Shown piece after piece: positions 1-11,004 of a stretch of 64,000 bases of DNA. The stretch is from Triangularia verruculosa (taxonomy: Eukaryota; Ascomycota; Sordariomycetes; Sordariales; Podosporaceae): positions 180,456 to 244,455 of the forward strand of contig MU863924.1 of the NCBI GenBank assembly GCA_033296885.1. Direction: 5' to 3'. The notes below the pieces were generated by a model that was given only the letters and a program-made list of their open reading frames with translations, made no database searches and was not told the origin of the DNA. Each line of letters starts with the position of its first letter. The first letter of the stretch is position 1. A program made the translations under genes and the position numbers.

Positions 1-1012
1 GCGCTGGTGTAACCGTAGAGGCGTGGGCGAGCGGGTGAGTTGGAGAGAGTGGGGATGAAAATGAAGACGTGGTGTTGAAGTCTTGATTATTGAGATGGCG
101 TGGGAAGCTTTGGGCATGTCAGGGACTTGATCTTGGAAATTGGGTTTGCACCGGACTTTCCGGGGGAAGGGAGCCGGTGGGGGGCTAAAGGGGGTAGCGG
201 AAACTTACCTGCTTTTAGACAACGTGCAACAAGGAACTGATGTTTCTGGTTTGTGAATCGGAGGTGGTTTATGAAGAGAAAGGAGCGAGGGTTGAAGGCT
301 TGCTTAAACAAGGCTGTTGGCTCTCGTCGAGGTGAGTAGCATAACTTAAGATACCTATCAAACAGTCAGTCAACCCGAGTGATGTTGCCCGAAGAGAAAA
401 ATTGTGTGAAGAGCCCCAGGGAAAAGTTGACGAAGAGCGTTGGTCTCCTCGGGTCGTCCACAGATATCTGCTGTCGTCAGCAAACTGGCTGTGTGGTGCA
501 AGTCGACACATCCGAGAGCGGTTGGCTCTAACATCCGTTCGTTCCCGCCAATGATGACTTCACTAATTCACAATAGGGATCAAGAGTCCGTGAGGGCCAG
601 CAGCCGTTTCATTCCTTGATCAATGCTCAATCAGACGTTCTGGAAAGTCTAGGCAGTGCCACTCAACGAATTTATCTTCAACTGGGCCCCTATTACATAA
701 GTTTCAATACGACCTGCTCAGAAACAAAACATGGAATATTCCCTGATCTGTCGATAGGTAATTATGCCCGTTTGCCCTGTTGCACGCGCGGATTGAGATG
801 ATCCATGCCCAACTTGGTGGGACCCTGAATTCTTGGTCCCCACGCTCGACAGGGGGCAGGTTAGCTTGGGCTTGGGGACTTGGACAACAGAGATTCTAAT
901 TCTTTCATGACCCAGATTATCTTAAATTACTTTACATGACACGCAAAACAGATCCGACCACCATGAAGGGAAAAAAACACAAGAAAAGAGGCCACCAACC
1001 AGCAAAGCACCA
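1..1012. other. intergenic, no supported gene
   Basis: Only short open frames without recognisable protein features are present. The last part is probably the 3' flank of the minus-strand gene that ends at 1013. A gene cut by the left window edge cannot be excluded, but nothing in the first few hundred bases reads as protein I recognise. Confidence 0.5.
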
Positions 1013-2815
1013 TTACTCCCTCCTTCCCCTCCTAACAGGAACAAAGGAGTCACTTCTAGCATCTCCCTCCTCAGCCCGGATTTCATCCTCTTCGTCCAAG
1101 TCAGCCTCTTCTTCCAGCAACAGAACAAGTTCCAGATCCACCACCTCGATGCCACCGACAAAGTACACACAGTTGTCTGCCTTAATATCTCTCTTGACGG
1201 TAACACCGAGACACTCCCTCACCTCCCCGGCTCTGACGCTCGCCCTGATAGATGTCTTCTCACATTGGCGAATGCATTCCTCTACGACCGTCACCTCCTC
1301 ACTAACCTCCTCGATACTAACAATAGTCTCGGTAATCTCTCTCGCAGATTCGGGTCGAGAAGGGCGGGTGTTTGCCTTAGCGGGTCGACGACGAGGGGCT
1401 TCGGTGGTAGTGGGAGTAGAAGAAGAAGCAGAAGCAGTTGTAGTAGGAACAGCAAGCACAGCATCGCACTTGGCTTCGTAGGTCTTTCTGATCACGCCTT
1501 CTTTCTCCTCCGCAGCTTCGGCCTTGAGGCGATCTTTGAGCTTTTGGGCCTTTTCTTTCTGCTCCGCCGCCTTTGCCTTGATTTCCTCCCTCAGGTCACG
1601 GCGACCGAGGATTCCGCTGAGGAGCCCTGACACAAGACCGCCAGAGCCGGAGGAGGAATCCGAGAGGATGTCGAGATAGAGGTCAATGTCAATGTTGATT
1701 CCCGAGAGATCGAGGTCAATGTCGAGGAGCTTGGAGACGCCGACACGGCCGCAGGTTGAGGTGAGATCTACTTTGGTGATGGCGGTGGCGCTATCCACAT
1801 CCACAGCAGGGTACTCTCCGGTCGGACGGGGGTTGCTGTTGCTGCCGCCTTTGGGAGAACTGTGCTCGACAGAATCGGTAGTTGTCTCGTCGCTGTTCTG
1901 AGGTTGGACCCGGTAGGAGCGTCCAATGATGTTGTGGAGAAGTCCATGAAGAGGCAGACGAGCGGTGTCGCCTTGAGTTGGGATGCGGGCTGGAGAGAGG
2001 ACAGATGCCGAAGTGCTGGCTGCCACGCTGGAGGCAGAAGAAGAAAGATGTGCAGTTCTGCCGGGTGGGAAGCGAGGAGCATCGGGAAAATAGGGGGTGG
2101 CGATGGCCACGGGTTCAGCGGTTGAAGAAGCAGCGTTTTTGGCAATCGTAAAGAACGGGAACCTACGAGTTGATGTGGATGTCGACGTAGAGGTTGAGGT
2201 TCGGGTGGAGGTTGATCTAATGGTAGAGGCTGGTTTAACGGTGGATGTCGAGGTGGATCTCAAGGTGACTGTCGACTGGGTCGAAGTAGGTCTCAATGTT
2301 GAGGTGGAGATGGATCTTGAAGTTGACAGCGTTGACCTCAAGGTGGAAATTGACGTAGACCTAATGGTGGATCTTGAAGTAGACCTGAGTGTTGAGATCG
2401 AAGTCGACGTCGACGTCCTGGTGCTCGTCCGGGTAGAGGTCACGGTGGATCGAAACGTCGAAGCGGAGGCCTGCTGGAGATCGAGTGCCCACAGCAGTCC
2501 TGGGCCGTTCGCCGACCCCAGACTAGCCGGTGCATAGCGGCTCACCAGGGAAGGCACGCCGGTAGCACTGCTTGTGCTTTCGGTAGTGTCTGTAGGTGAG
2601 CCATCCCCACGGAAGATATGCTCATCGAAGGGTTCGGTAGCAGTGATGATGATCCTGTCAGGCAGGACATCAGCCCTGAACGAGCCGCCGTTCAGCTCGA
2701 TATCGATAGTTCCGCATCCAGGTACCACCTCTGCAAGATTGAGGCTGCAGTAACCCTGTGAATTGGCAACTCCAGCGAGAGAAAGGACCGGAGGGGTGTA
2801 AGCTAATTCGGCCAT
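1013..2815 (-). CDS. Ser/Thr-rich hypothetical protein
   Basis: This is a single-exon frame of 600 codons; I do not recognise the family. The N-terminal ~100 residues look globular (motif CSLNLAEVVPGCGTIDIELNG). Next comes a long run of Ser/Thr/Arg repeats (about residues 118-220), then a Gly/Ser stretch, a charged Lys/Glu/Ala segment likely to be helical or coiled-coil, another Thr/Ser tract, and a Cys-containing acidic/basic tail. No convincing signal peptide or membrane segment is seen. The frame stays open to an ATG at 2920. I prefer the ATG at 2815 because its context is good (AAATGG) and a TATA-like box at 2948-2955 would put the transcription start near 2920. Function is unknown; the Ser/Thr tracts suggest an O-glycosylated or disordered protein, which is inference. 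Confidence 0.6.
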   Translation of the reverse strand: MAELAYTPPVLSLAGVANSQGYCSLNLAEVVPGCGTIDIELNGGSFRADVLPDRIIITATEPFDEHIFRGDGSPTDTTESTSSATGVPSLVSRYAPASLGSANGPGLLWALDLQQASASTFRSTVTSTRTSTRTSTSTSISTLRSTSRSTIRSTSISTLRSTLSTSRSISTSTLRPTSTQSTVTLRSTSTSTVKPASTIRSTSTRTSTSTSTSTSTRRFPFFTIAKNAASSTAEPVAIATPYFPDAPRFPPGRTAHLSSSASSVAASTSASVLSPARIPTQGDTARLPLHGLLHNIIGRSYRVQPQNSDETTTDSVEHSSPKGGSNSNPRPTGEYPAVDVDSATAITKVDLTSTCGRVGVSKLLDIDLDLSGINIDIDLYLDILSDSSSGSGGLVSGLLSGILGRRDLREEIKAKAAEQKEKAQKLKDRLKAEAAEEKEGVIRKTYEAKCDAVLAVPTTTASASSSTPTTTEAPRRRPAKANTRPSRPESAREITETIVSIEEVSEEVTVVEECIRQCEKTSIRASVRAGEVRECLGVTVKRDIKADNCVYFVGGIEVVDLELVLLLEEEADLDEEDEIRAEEGDARSDSFVPVRRGRRE

Positions 2816-2947
2816 TTCGGCAGAAGTAAATGATGAATAAGTGAAAGCTGGAGAATCAAGAAATTTTGGAGAATAAACTGGAAGGTCACGCAGATCTAGG
2901 TGATGCTGATTGAAAGGCAAAACACGAGGAGATGGTCAACGGCAAAC

Positions 2948-2955
2948 ATATATAA
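2948..2955 (-). promoter_or_regulatory. TATA-like box
   Basis: An A/T octamer reads TTATATAT on the minus strand, about 135 nt upstream of the preferred start codon at 2815. With usual TATA-to-start spacing it disfavors the upstream ATG at 2920. This is a sequence match only. Confidence 0.35.
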
Positions 2956-3676
2956 GACTAAGAACATCCACCTATCATCAGGTACATTATCAACACCGAG
3001 TGTGTGGAATCCTGCGGAAGCGACCTTCGTGTGTTCCTGGTTCAAATGTCAGAGAAGGCATTTCAGGGTTATTCAAATCTTTCACGTCCAGAAATGCACT
3101 GGGACTTATTTGATTCAATACTACCTACTTCATGGCATGAATGCCGGTATATACAAACACTTGCGGTCCAGCGATGACGAATAGAACATGATGGAATGTG
3201 GACCCGCACAACTGTAGGGGTAGGATACGGTAACCAAGTCCCTGCACTCACCGACTCGAGATCAAGCAAGACAAGTTTCGGGGCAAGGCCCTTGGCTCTT
3301 GATAGGGCTGCCCGAGACATGATATCTAGGGTTGTCACACCCCAAGAAACTTCCGGTCCCTGACCGTGAAAGAGGCCATGTGGGCATAGATACTCAGGTA
3401 CACAAGTGAAAGTGTCCATTCAGTAAACAGAAAATGTTTAGTATTGACAGTAAGTTCGATTGCCGCTAACACCGCCCATGATATCTCATATACCTTACAT
3501 TAACAACACCCTAAACCGCAATGCATTGCCTCAAGAAAAGAAAAATAAGATGATGCAGAGGAGAGAGCACCCGGGCTGTACCTGAAGCCCTTGTCCTCCT
3601 AGTGTCTACCCTTCACACGCTTTCCCCCGAAATGCACCATTTCCTGCCCAACCAACACATAACTCCAAAAACCATG
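2956..3676. other. intergenic, no supported gene
   Basis: This lies between the promoter of the Ser/Thr-rich gene and the 3' end of the kinase locus. Only short frames on both strands are seen, none with recognisable content. Confidence 0.5.
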
Positions 3677-3892
3677 TTACTCCCTCAAATTTACTTGGCC
3701 GCCGTCCCTTACGTCGCCCTCGGCAGGGCTGCCCAGAGACAAGGGTTTGAGGTCATCGGCTGTGAGTTCAATCTCCGGTGGCACCTCAATAAGAGGAGTC
3801 GGAAGCTCCTCTGGCCTTGCAGACGGGCTAGTGCTGCCATCGCCAGTCTGCAGTTTGTCCTCGTCGCGGTCACCCTCATGCTCAGGCGCTCT
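3677..3892 (-). other. possible C-terminal extension of the kinase
   Basis: In the same frame as the last kinase exon, directly after its TAG (3893-3895), 71 sense codons follow before a TAA at 3677-3679. They encode a Pro/Glu/Ser/Thr-rich, protein-like sequence including PEELPTPLIEVPPEIELTAD. A 54-nt intron from 3901 to 3848 (GTGGCG...CTGCAG) would remove the stop and keep frame; stop readthrough is the other option. The donor is weak, so the status is open. Confidence 0.45.
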
Positions 3893-6197
3893 CTACGCCA
3901 CCCGAGTCGCAGGCTTTGCTCCGCGGCGTCCCAACAATGTAGCACCGTCAAGGTTCAATTCGAAAACGCCCTTTTGCCTCTGGCGTTCGCGAACTTGTTG
4001 TCTCGCGGCGGCGGCAACAGTAGCCGAATGCTGGCCATAGCCCTTTTGCTCGGCTGCCGCAGGAGGAGGATGTGGTTTCCGCGATCGGTCGCGGCCGCGC
4101 TGCTCTTGATCTCTAATTTGGGTGTTGCGCATGCTTTGTTCGATTTGTTGCGTCGAGTTTCCAGGGGCCTCCTCCATTTCAGCGTCCTCGTCCAACTCGG
4201 CAAGGCGATCAACACCAGCCCTAGCACCAATCTGTTTCCGTCTTTTGCCTTCCTCTTCCTGTCTGTGAACCGCGTAACCCACGTCGAATACCTCACGCAG
4301 GTTGACGGCAGCTGGAGAGCGGAAGTCGTAACGCTTGTCGCCGTCCACAAGCTTTGTGGCATCAAATGCCCTCAAGACGCCATCGGACGACAAGGCCTTC
4401 TTCTCCTCGCGCGGGGTGGGGCCGGATTCGCCGATCCATGGATGAGCCAAAAACTCTCTGATGGTGTATCTCTGCTCGGGATCGACACAGAGCAGATGCG
4501 AGATCAAGTCCTGGGCCGATTTGCTGATGTCGTCCCACCAGGGCGACAGGAAAGTGTACTGTCCCTTGGCGACCTTCTCGGTAAGCACCTCGATGCTTTC
4601 GTCATAGAATGGCGGGAACCCGCACAGCATGGTGTAAAGCACACATCCGAGGGCCCACATGTCGACAGACTTGGAATACCGTTCATCCTTGACAATTTCG
4701 GGAGCCGTATAGCCCACAGTACCACATGGAGTCATGGTCTGATTGTCCCAGACAATCTTGGACAGGCCAAAGTCGGCGATTTTGATCTGCCCAATCCCTC
4801 CGGCACCCACACCCTTGATGAACTCTCCCTCATCCACCTTGTCCTCGTCGCCCGGCTGCTTGGGCTTGGGATTCTTGGATGGTACCATGGGAATCGGGCT
4901 GAACAAGATGTTCTCCGGCTTGATGTCGCTGCGCCACAGTTAACAACATGAGCGCACCGTTGGATCAGCAAAGTACACCTACCGATGAACAATTCCCTTC
5001 TCTTCGTGCAGGTGCTCAAGTGCCTTGGCCACCTGAACAATGACGTGGCGGGAAAGATCCTCGCTGAAGTAGGTTAGACGAACGATTTGGTGGAAAAGCT
5101 CGCCACCAGGAGCCAGCTCTAGGATGATGAAGTAGTAGTGTTGCGACTCGGAAAAGTCGATCAACTTGACAATATTGGGGTGATCAAGGAGCTTCATGAT
5201 TTGAACCTCTTTGAGGATGTTTGCCCGCTAAACATCCAGTCAGCCCACCGAAGACAAGAGACCGAGCATATATGCCTGCAAAACAATGTTGCAAATACAG
5301 AATTGCGAAGACAGAACACGGCGTAGCACTCGGGACAAAGGAAAAGAAATTTCTCGCACCTCTGCTGCTTTGGGAGCCTTTGGCTTGAAGTCCGGATGGA
5401 GATGCTTGTTGCTCTAAAGGGATCCCGCATGTTGGTAAGGAGGGCTTGGCAGGGGAAAAAACCAAAACGAAAGGGAACGAAGGGAAAGGATAGAGGGAAA
5501 GGGGGCTTGACGGAGGAAAAGGCTGGGGGAACCAGGTTATTCCACATACCTGCATGTTGTTCATCTCGAACTTGCGAACGACCTTGATGGCCACCTCGCC
5601 ATGCTGTCCTTCCCGGTCGCGAGCACGGTAGACGTTGCTGAAGGCGCCGTCTCCCATTTTCTCGATGAGCTCCCAGCGCTCCAGACCCTGATACCTGGGA
5701 AGCTTATTCTTGTTGGCATTCTCTTCGGCGACGAGCTTGACGATGTTCTCATCGGGCACCCTCTTCTTCGTCTTGTTCACACCCTGAGCAGGCTCAACAT
5801 GGTGGGCGGCTGCGTGGCCAGCCTGGGCGACTCGATTTTGGGCATCTCCGGCAGTCGAATAGGCATCAGCATGGCTGTGTCGTGGAGCTCCAACTCCATA
5901 GGCGGGTTCCGAGACCGCTGACGCCATGTTGTGTTTTGCGTGGCCTTGCGAATGGGGAGGGGAGTGCTCATGTTTTGTACGGGCAGAGTCGTCAGCATTG
6001 GCGGCTCGAGCTTGCTTGCCTGTGACAACGACGGTGACATCAGTTTCCAGTTGCTTTTTTGGGACGAAGGGCACTAGTTGCACGCTGTACTCTGCAGCAC
6101 CTGGTTCCCGATGCTGGCAGCGCACAAACAGCCCCGCGGCCAGGACAAGCTACATACCATGGCGGATGAAGTTCTTCAGTTGCTGTATTGTCGACAT
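3893..6197 (-). CDS. srk1: Srk1/Rck2-type stress-activated Ser/Thr kinase
   Basis: Five exons: 6197-6158, 6091-5550, 5413-5360, 5227-4983 and 4928-3893, giving 638 codons plus stop. All introns are GT-AG and in phase. The kinase domain starts at about residue 153 (glycine loop GDGAFSNV), with the ATP-anchoring Lys in VAIK at ~183, HRDIKPEN with catalytic Asp ~295, DFG at 346-348, and TPCGTVGYTAPE in the activation segment. The roughly 45-residue insert between HRD and DFG, with PSKNPKP and VDEGEF, is typical of fungal Srk1. The family is a CaMK-group kinase activated by the stress MAP kinase (Sty1/Hog1), acting in stress response and cell-cycle delay. The N-terminal ~150 residues are low-complexity. 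The C-terminus holds FELNLDGATLLGRR and ends at a TAG beyond which the same frame stays open. A 449-codon frame on the opposite strand is a shadow. Confidence 0.93.
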
Positions 6198-8869
6198 GGT
6201 TGCGAGTGTATGTTTTCCCTTTCCTAATTACTTTTTTTTTTTTTCCGGTGGTGATCGTCCTCGTATCGATCTCTGGTGGAGATGTGCGTTTGGCGGTCAG
6301 TGAGGGGCAGCGATGGCACCCTATCTTGGCTTTCCCGCCCAAAGGTTATTCTCAAAAGACGCTAAGGTGGTAAATTGGCGGTGTCCACGGCCAAATGCAC
6401 GCGCTTTCGACTTCTCGGTTGCAGATTGCTAAACAGCTTCAGAATGGCGGCGCTATTCTCTTGTTTTTCTATTGATGAGGTGTAGGCTAGAAGCAAGCGG
6501 CAGTGGTGACGGTGACGGTGACGGTGACGGTGACGGTGACGGTGACGGTGACGGTGACGGCAAAGGTGACGGCAAAGGTGACGGCGAGATGAGGGAAGAC
6601 GGGAAGGTCCGACGTCCAGTGGAGCTTGCGGCGCGATGGAAGCTTTAATAGGGGGAAGATGAAAACTAGACGACGGTTGTCTGGAACAAGAGGGCGGGAT
6701 CGTCCAGGAAATATGCAATCGGTAGGAGGGGGGGGATGGGAGGGTCTGAGGTCACTGTGGCTGCAACGAGACTGAACCAAGAAAGTGATGGGCTGCTGCG
6801 CTTGGTGAGGGATGTAACCGGGGCGGTCGTCGACCAATAGATGGCATAGTCTCTTTCTTAATGTCTTTCTTCACTCAGGCACCCGCTTTCATCATCGTTT
6901 TCATCATCGGGCGACCATTAACTGGTACGCGCTTGCCTGGGCAGAGTCCGCCGCGAAAAAGTTCGATTTGTCAGGTGTACTGTACCAAATCGCTCCGGAT
7001 GGGGGGGGGAAAGGCAAGATGGCAGGATAACAGGATGCCAGGGTGGCAGTAGATGACACTCTGTGATCAGAGACAGAAGCCCACAGCTGTCAAAATCGCT
7101 TCAATAGTGTAACAGAACAGGCGAACACGTTGCTGGACGCGGATGGGAAACGCCCAGTGAATGCAGCAGTGATGCCGCAGCAGGTTCTGCTGATTTCGCA
7201 TGGCTGCACTTCTTTCGAGGGGTTCGCTTGGCTATGACGTAGTGTCGCGCGTCATCTGCCTTGCGCCCGGAAATTAGCGCGGCCCTGAACAGGGTCCCCT
7301 CGTCACTGCGAAAAAGACAAGCAAGGGCGTCATCAATGGCGCCACGGGCGGGTGGACAATGAAACCAAGATCGCAAGGTTTCTAAAGGAAACAAAGCCTC
7401 GAAGGATTCCTCATAGACGCTGTACATACATAGACAGCCATACGGCAATCTATGGTCAAAATCCCTCAGCATCACCTCATTTCCAGCTTGTAGATGGCAA
7501 TGTGGTCCATGCTCGTTCAGCTCTTCAAGGACCTGTTGAAATCTCGGCGCTGCCTTCCGCCCTGGTCTCGCCGGGACACCCGAGCTCCTGGCACGAGTCG
7601 CGTGGCTCTCCTCCAACAATCCATTCTGTTATAACTGTTGACTGGGCATCAAAGGCCAATCCAACTGCAGTATCGCTCGCTCAATTTTATCTTCTTCATT
7701 TTTCCTTTTTACCCCAACTTCGTCAATATACAAAACATTGCAGCCTTGATTCCAGGTTGCCCCGCCTGGCGGTCACAGGCTACAGCGCTTTGAAGCGGGG
7801 TAGTCGGCGTCAGTGGAGGGGCGCTTCGATTGACACACTCTGTAGAGGTTCCACGACGGGCGGCCCAAGGTTTCAATAGGTGAACCCAGTGTCGGAAAGG
7901 GACTGGGGAACCATAATCAATACCGTCATCTGAGAATCCTGGTGTCACTGTTAATTGGGCCCTTATCATCAGAGCTCCAGAGTTCCAGCGAACCGAGACG
8001 GGAGCGCGAAACCTAAGCTGGGAGATGAAAAAAAGCCCCTCATCAGCAATGCCGTAACCGATCACCAATAAATCCCGGTGCCGTCTGCTTCCAGGATGGC
8101 ACGCTGATCCAGTCTGGACCCTAGATTTTCTGGGGAACATGCCCCGTCTCCCCGGCATCAGAATTCACCACAGAATACCTTCCCGCTTTTGCGTTGGAGT
8201 GCTCACAGCATTCTTGACGTCATCTTCAGACACAGACCCCTGCCATGAAGCCAACGCCTCCTCACCAGCCTGCACCTCTTAGTCGCGAGAGACCTTACAG
8301 TGCGCTTAAAGCTGTGTTCGTATTCTCCCCATGATCTGAATAGCTAGCAAAAGTGTCTCACCTCAACAGGAGAAGAGGGTTCGAAATCCAGTTGGACGCC
8401 GACTGTAACCTGATGGCCTTGCCTTCTTTTTCCAAGACGCAAGGTCCGGTGATGTCCAAAGTGGAGACGTGAGGTCGCAAAAATCTCCTGATAAGCGGAG
8501 ACCCTTAAATTCCAAGGCCACATAGTGGCATTTTGAGCACGCGGCACGTCGGATTCGGCATAGGAGGGTGGACAACGATTCTTGTTCGTCTGTTAGACCC
8601 AGAACGGTATTGTCTGCTTCTCTGTGACAATGGTCATGGCTTTGGGGGACTCGAACACCATGAGCCCCAAGTCGTCTCGAATTCGCTGACAACTAAGAGG
8701 GTTCAGTCAAGTCCAAAGTCCAGATCTTCGGGTATGGTGAACATCACCTGATATCATGTGTAGCGAATGGACGCCAGGATGGCCATCCCGTGACATTTTG
8801 AGTCGGAAAACCCAGGCGCAACATGCTTGTTTACAGCCCCAACTTTTTTAACACTTCAAAAGTGAACGT
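6198..8869. other. intergenic, upstream of kinase and SDR
   Basis: About 2.7 kb without a supported gene. It contains the kinase 5' flank with a poly-T run near 6230-6244 and the GGTGAC repeat. Open frames at 7101-7619 (minus) and 7352-7879 (plus) overlap, show no domain and have mixed composition, so I do not call them. Confidence 0.45.
6505..6582. repeat. hexanucleotide tandem repeat (GGTGAC)n
   Basis: Nine perfect GGTGAC units run from 6505 to 6558, followed by GGCAAA-GGTGAC twice. It lies about 310-390 bp upstream of the kinase start codon, so in its promoter or 5' UTR. Copy number is probably variable among strains (inference). Confidence 0.95.
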
Positions 8870-9761
8870 ATGGGGCTGAGTTGCTCGTTTCATCCCGAGA
8901 CACATACAACCCTAACCCAGACATCCACTCAGACCTACAACACCAACTTCATATCGTTCAATAAGGCTTTCCCTCGCAGAAGTAGTAACTATTATAGAAT
9001 CATGTGGTATTGGCCCTGCCTCGGCCCGTAAAACTCTCTTTCTGTCCGACTACTCAAAGGCCAACCTCGACACGGCGGCGACCTCCCTTCGCAACGATGG
9101 ACGCGTGGTTCAAACCCGTCGCATCGATGTATTAGACTACTCATCCGTTCTAAAGATTGCCTCTGCCGCTGTGCAAGTGGTAAACCTGGAAACAATAGTC
9201 CGCACAGCTGGCCTGTCACCAGCCATGGCCCCGGCAGACCGCATCCTCAAAGTCGATTTGCTCGGCACGGTCAACGCGATTGACGCCTTTCGAGACCACA
9301 TCGCTCCCGGAGGAAGCATGATTTGCATAGCGAGTATGGCCCGCTTCGGTGTACAGCCCTCATCAGATCTGGCAGCACATTTTGCGACGGGCGGGAGGGA
9401 TATGATTCTGGAGAGGCCAGAGCTGAAGGAGTTGGCTGAAAAGAACGACCCGGCCACAACGTATTTGTTGTCGAAGGCTGCCAATTATCTGAGAGTTCAG
9501 GCTGCCTCGAGGGTGTGGGCGGAGAAGGGCGCGAGGATCAACATTGTCGGTCCGGGTGTTATTCTCACTACTATGGAGCCTATGGTGAGGCAGGAGCTGG
9601 AGTCGCCGCGTGGGGAAACGGTCAAGCAGATTATTGCCGGGACGCCGCTTCAAAGAGGAGGTACTACAGATGAGATTGCTAGTGCGGTTGCGTTTCTGAG
9701 TGGGAACGAGGCGTCCTATGTGACAGGAACGGACATTCTCGTGGACGGGGGCTATTGCTAG
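8870..9761 (+). CDS. short-chain dehydrogenase/reductase (SDR)
   Basis: The body of the protein is clear: an NAD(P)-dependent Rossmann-fold oxidoreductase with HTAG-like RTAGLSP, ASMARFG holding the probable catalytic Ser, YLLSK (Tyr165/Lys169) and the C-terminal ASYVTGTDILVDGG typical of classical SDRs. Substrate is unknown. The 5' end is uncertain: the frame of VVTIIESCGIGPASAR runs up to an in-frame stop with no ATG. A 10-nt first exon (8870-8879) joined through a 100-nt intron to 8980 gives an N-terminus MGLKVVTII and 263 residues in frame. The acceptor (TTTCCCTCGCAG) is good; the donor (GTTGCT) is poor. A Glu sits where related proteins have a glycine in the cofactor loop, and the segment after SAR looks a few residues short. 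It may therefore be a decaying copy. Confidence 0.65.
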
Positions 9762-11004
9762 CAATATGGGGGCACTAATGTCGGCCCCGAGGAAGTAAGG
9801 TAGACATTGCATGACAGAGTGTCTTTTTCATTATAACGAATATCTCATGACTTGAAAGATATTAGCTGGAATATCGAGGTTCCAGATTGATCTAGGATTG
9901 CCAGACAACCATCCGGATGCTCACTCGGGGCTCTTGCTGATTGTAGGAGCTCCTTCCAAGTTCCTCTGGCTGGATCCTGAGGAGCTCAGACCAACCAAGG
10001 AACGAAGTCAAGAACGCTTATCTAGGTATTAAGAGATAGGGAGGGACTACCAGCAATCGCAAAAGACCCAAAGCATTGGCCATCGTGTCTGTAGCCAAGA
10101 GTGATTCATTGTGATCCCTTTACTTTCATTACATTGCTCTTTCTTGGCGACCACAACAAAGCTCGACAGTCTCTATATCAATTTGACGGGCTTCCTGTTG
10201 CCCTGCAGCATTACATTCGCCTCTTCAAATATTCGACTCATACATCATTTGTGTCGTTTCGCCGGACAATGCTTCCTAAGCCTTCCACAGGTATCACCGT
10301 TGCCCAACGCTTCCTCCTCATGATGCCTTCCCCTCCCTATGCCGTTACCGACATCCGGCGCCGATTTGAAAAAGGATGGGGTTTGGCGGTTCCGAGCCAA
10401 GAACGCCCGGTGTCATGCGGATTGGTGGAGTAACATCACGGCGACCACAATGGGCTTTTGAGGTGAATTCCCACCGAAATAACCGGGCAGAACTGCTACC
10501 CAGACCGGGTTCCCTGAGAGGAGGGTTATGTTGGGGTATCATTACCTCCCACCGCTGAGCACTGGATGCCGGAAGATTACCCGATCGTGAGCCATCATTT
10601 GTCGGATCAAAAGCAAAACCTTTACCACCCACCATTCAGAAACAGATCGGTCAAAACTGTGACGCCTTGGCTTTTGCTTCCCCGGCCAGTGAGCTTCTTG
10701 ACAGACCCTCCTTGAGATCGTCTTGGCTTGTCCTTTTGTTGCACGAGGTTATGCAACTGTCGATTTTGGGAGGGGAGGTGGCAGAGTCGGCACTTGGCGG
10801 CATCTGGTTTGAATATCTGAGTAAATGGTGGCGGAGGGGACTGCTCCAAGCAGGACGTGTACCAGTAGCATGAAGAGGAGGTGGCCTATTCGGCCGTTCC
10901 TTGGAGGACAATAAAATATCAGGTGTGGGTGCGGCATTCTCCAGTTCCCAGCTCGTACTTGTAACTTGTGCTCGGTTCTTTGATGCCAGTTTCAGCGACT
11001 CACC
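9762..11004. other. intergenic, no supported gene
   Basis: About 1.2 kb between two plus-strand genes. Several short overlapping frames occur (for example 10101-10433 and 10622-10911) without protein features. The right part should hold the promoter of the dioxygenase gene. Confidence 0.5.

Noticed and set aside
3602..4951. 449-codon plus-strand open frame
   Set aside because: It lies exactly opposite the kinase exons, which carry clear catalytic motifs; the plus-strand translation has no domain and is a codon-bias shadow.
7101..7879. Overlapping 172- and 175-codon frames on opposite strands
   Set aside because: Neither shows domain features or splice-consistent extension; treated as intergenic.
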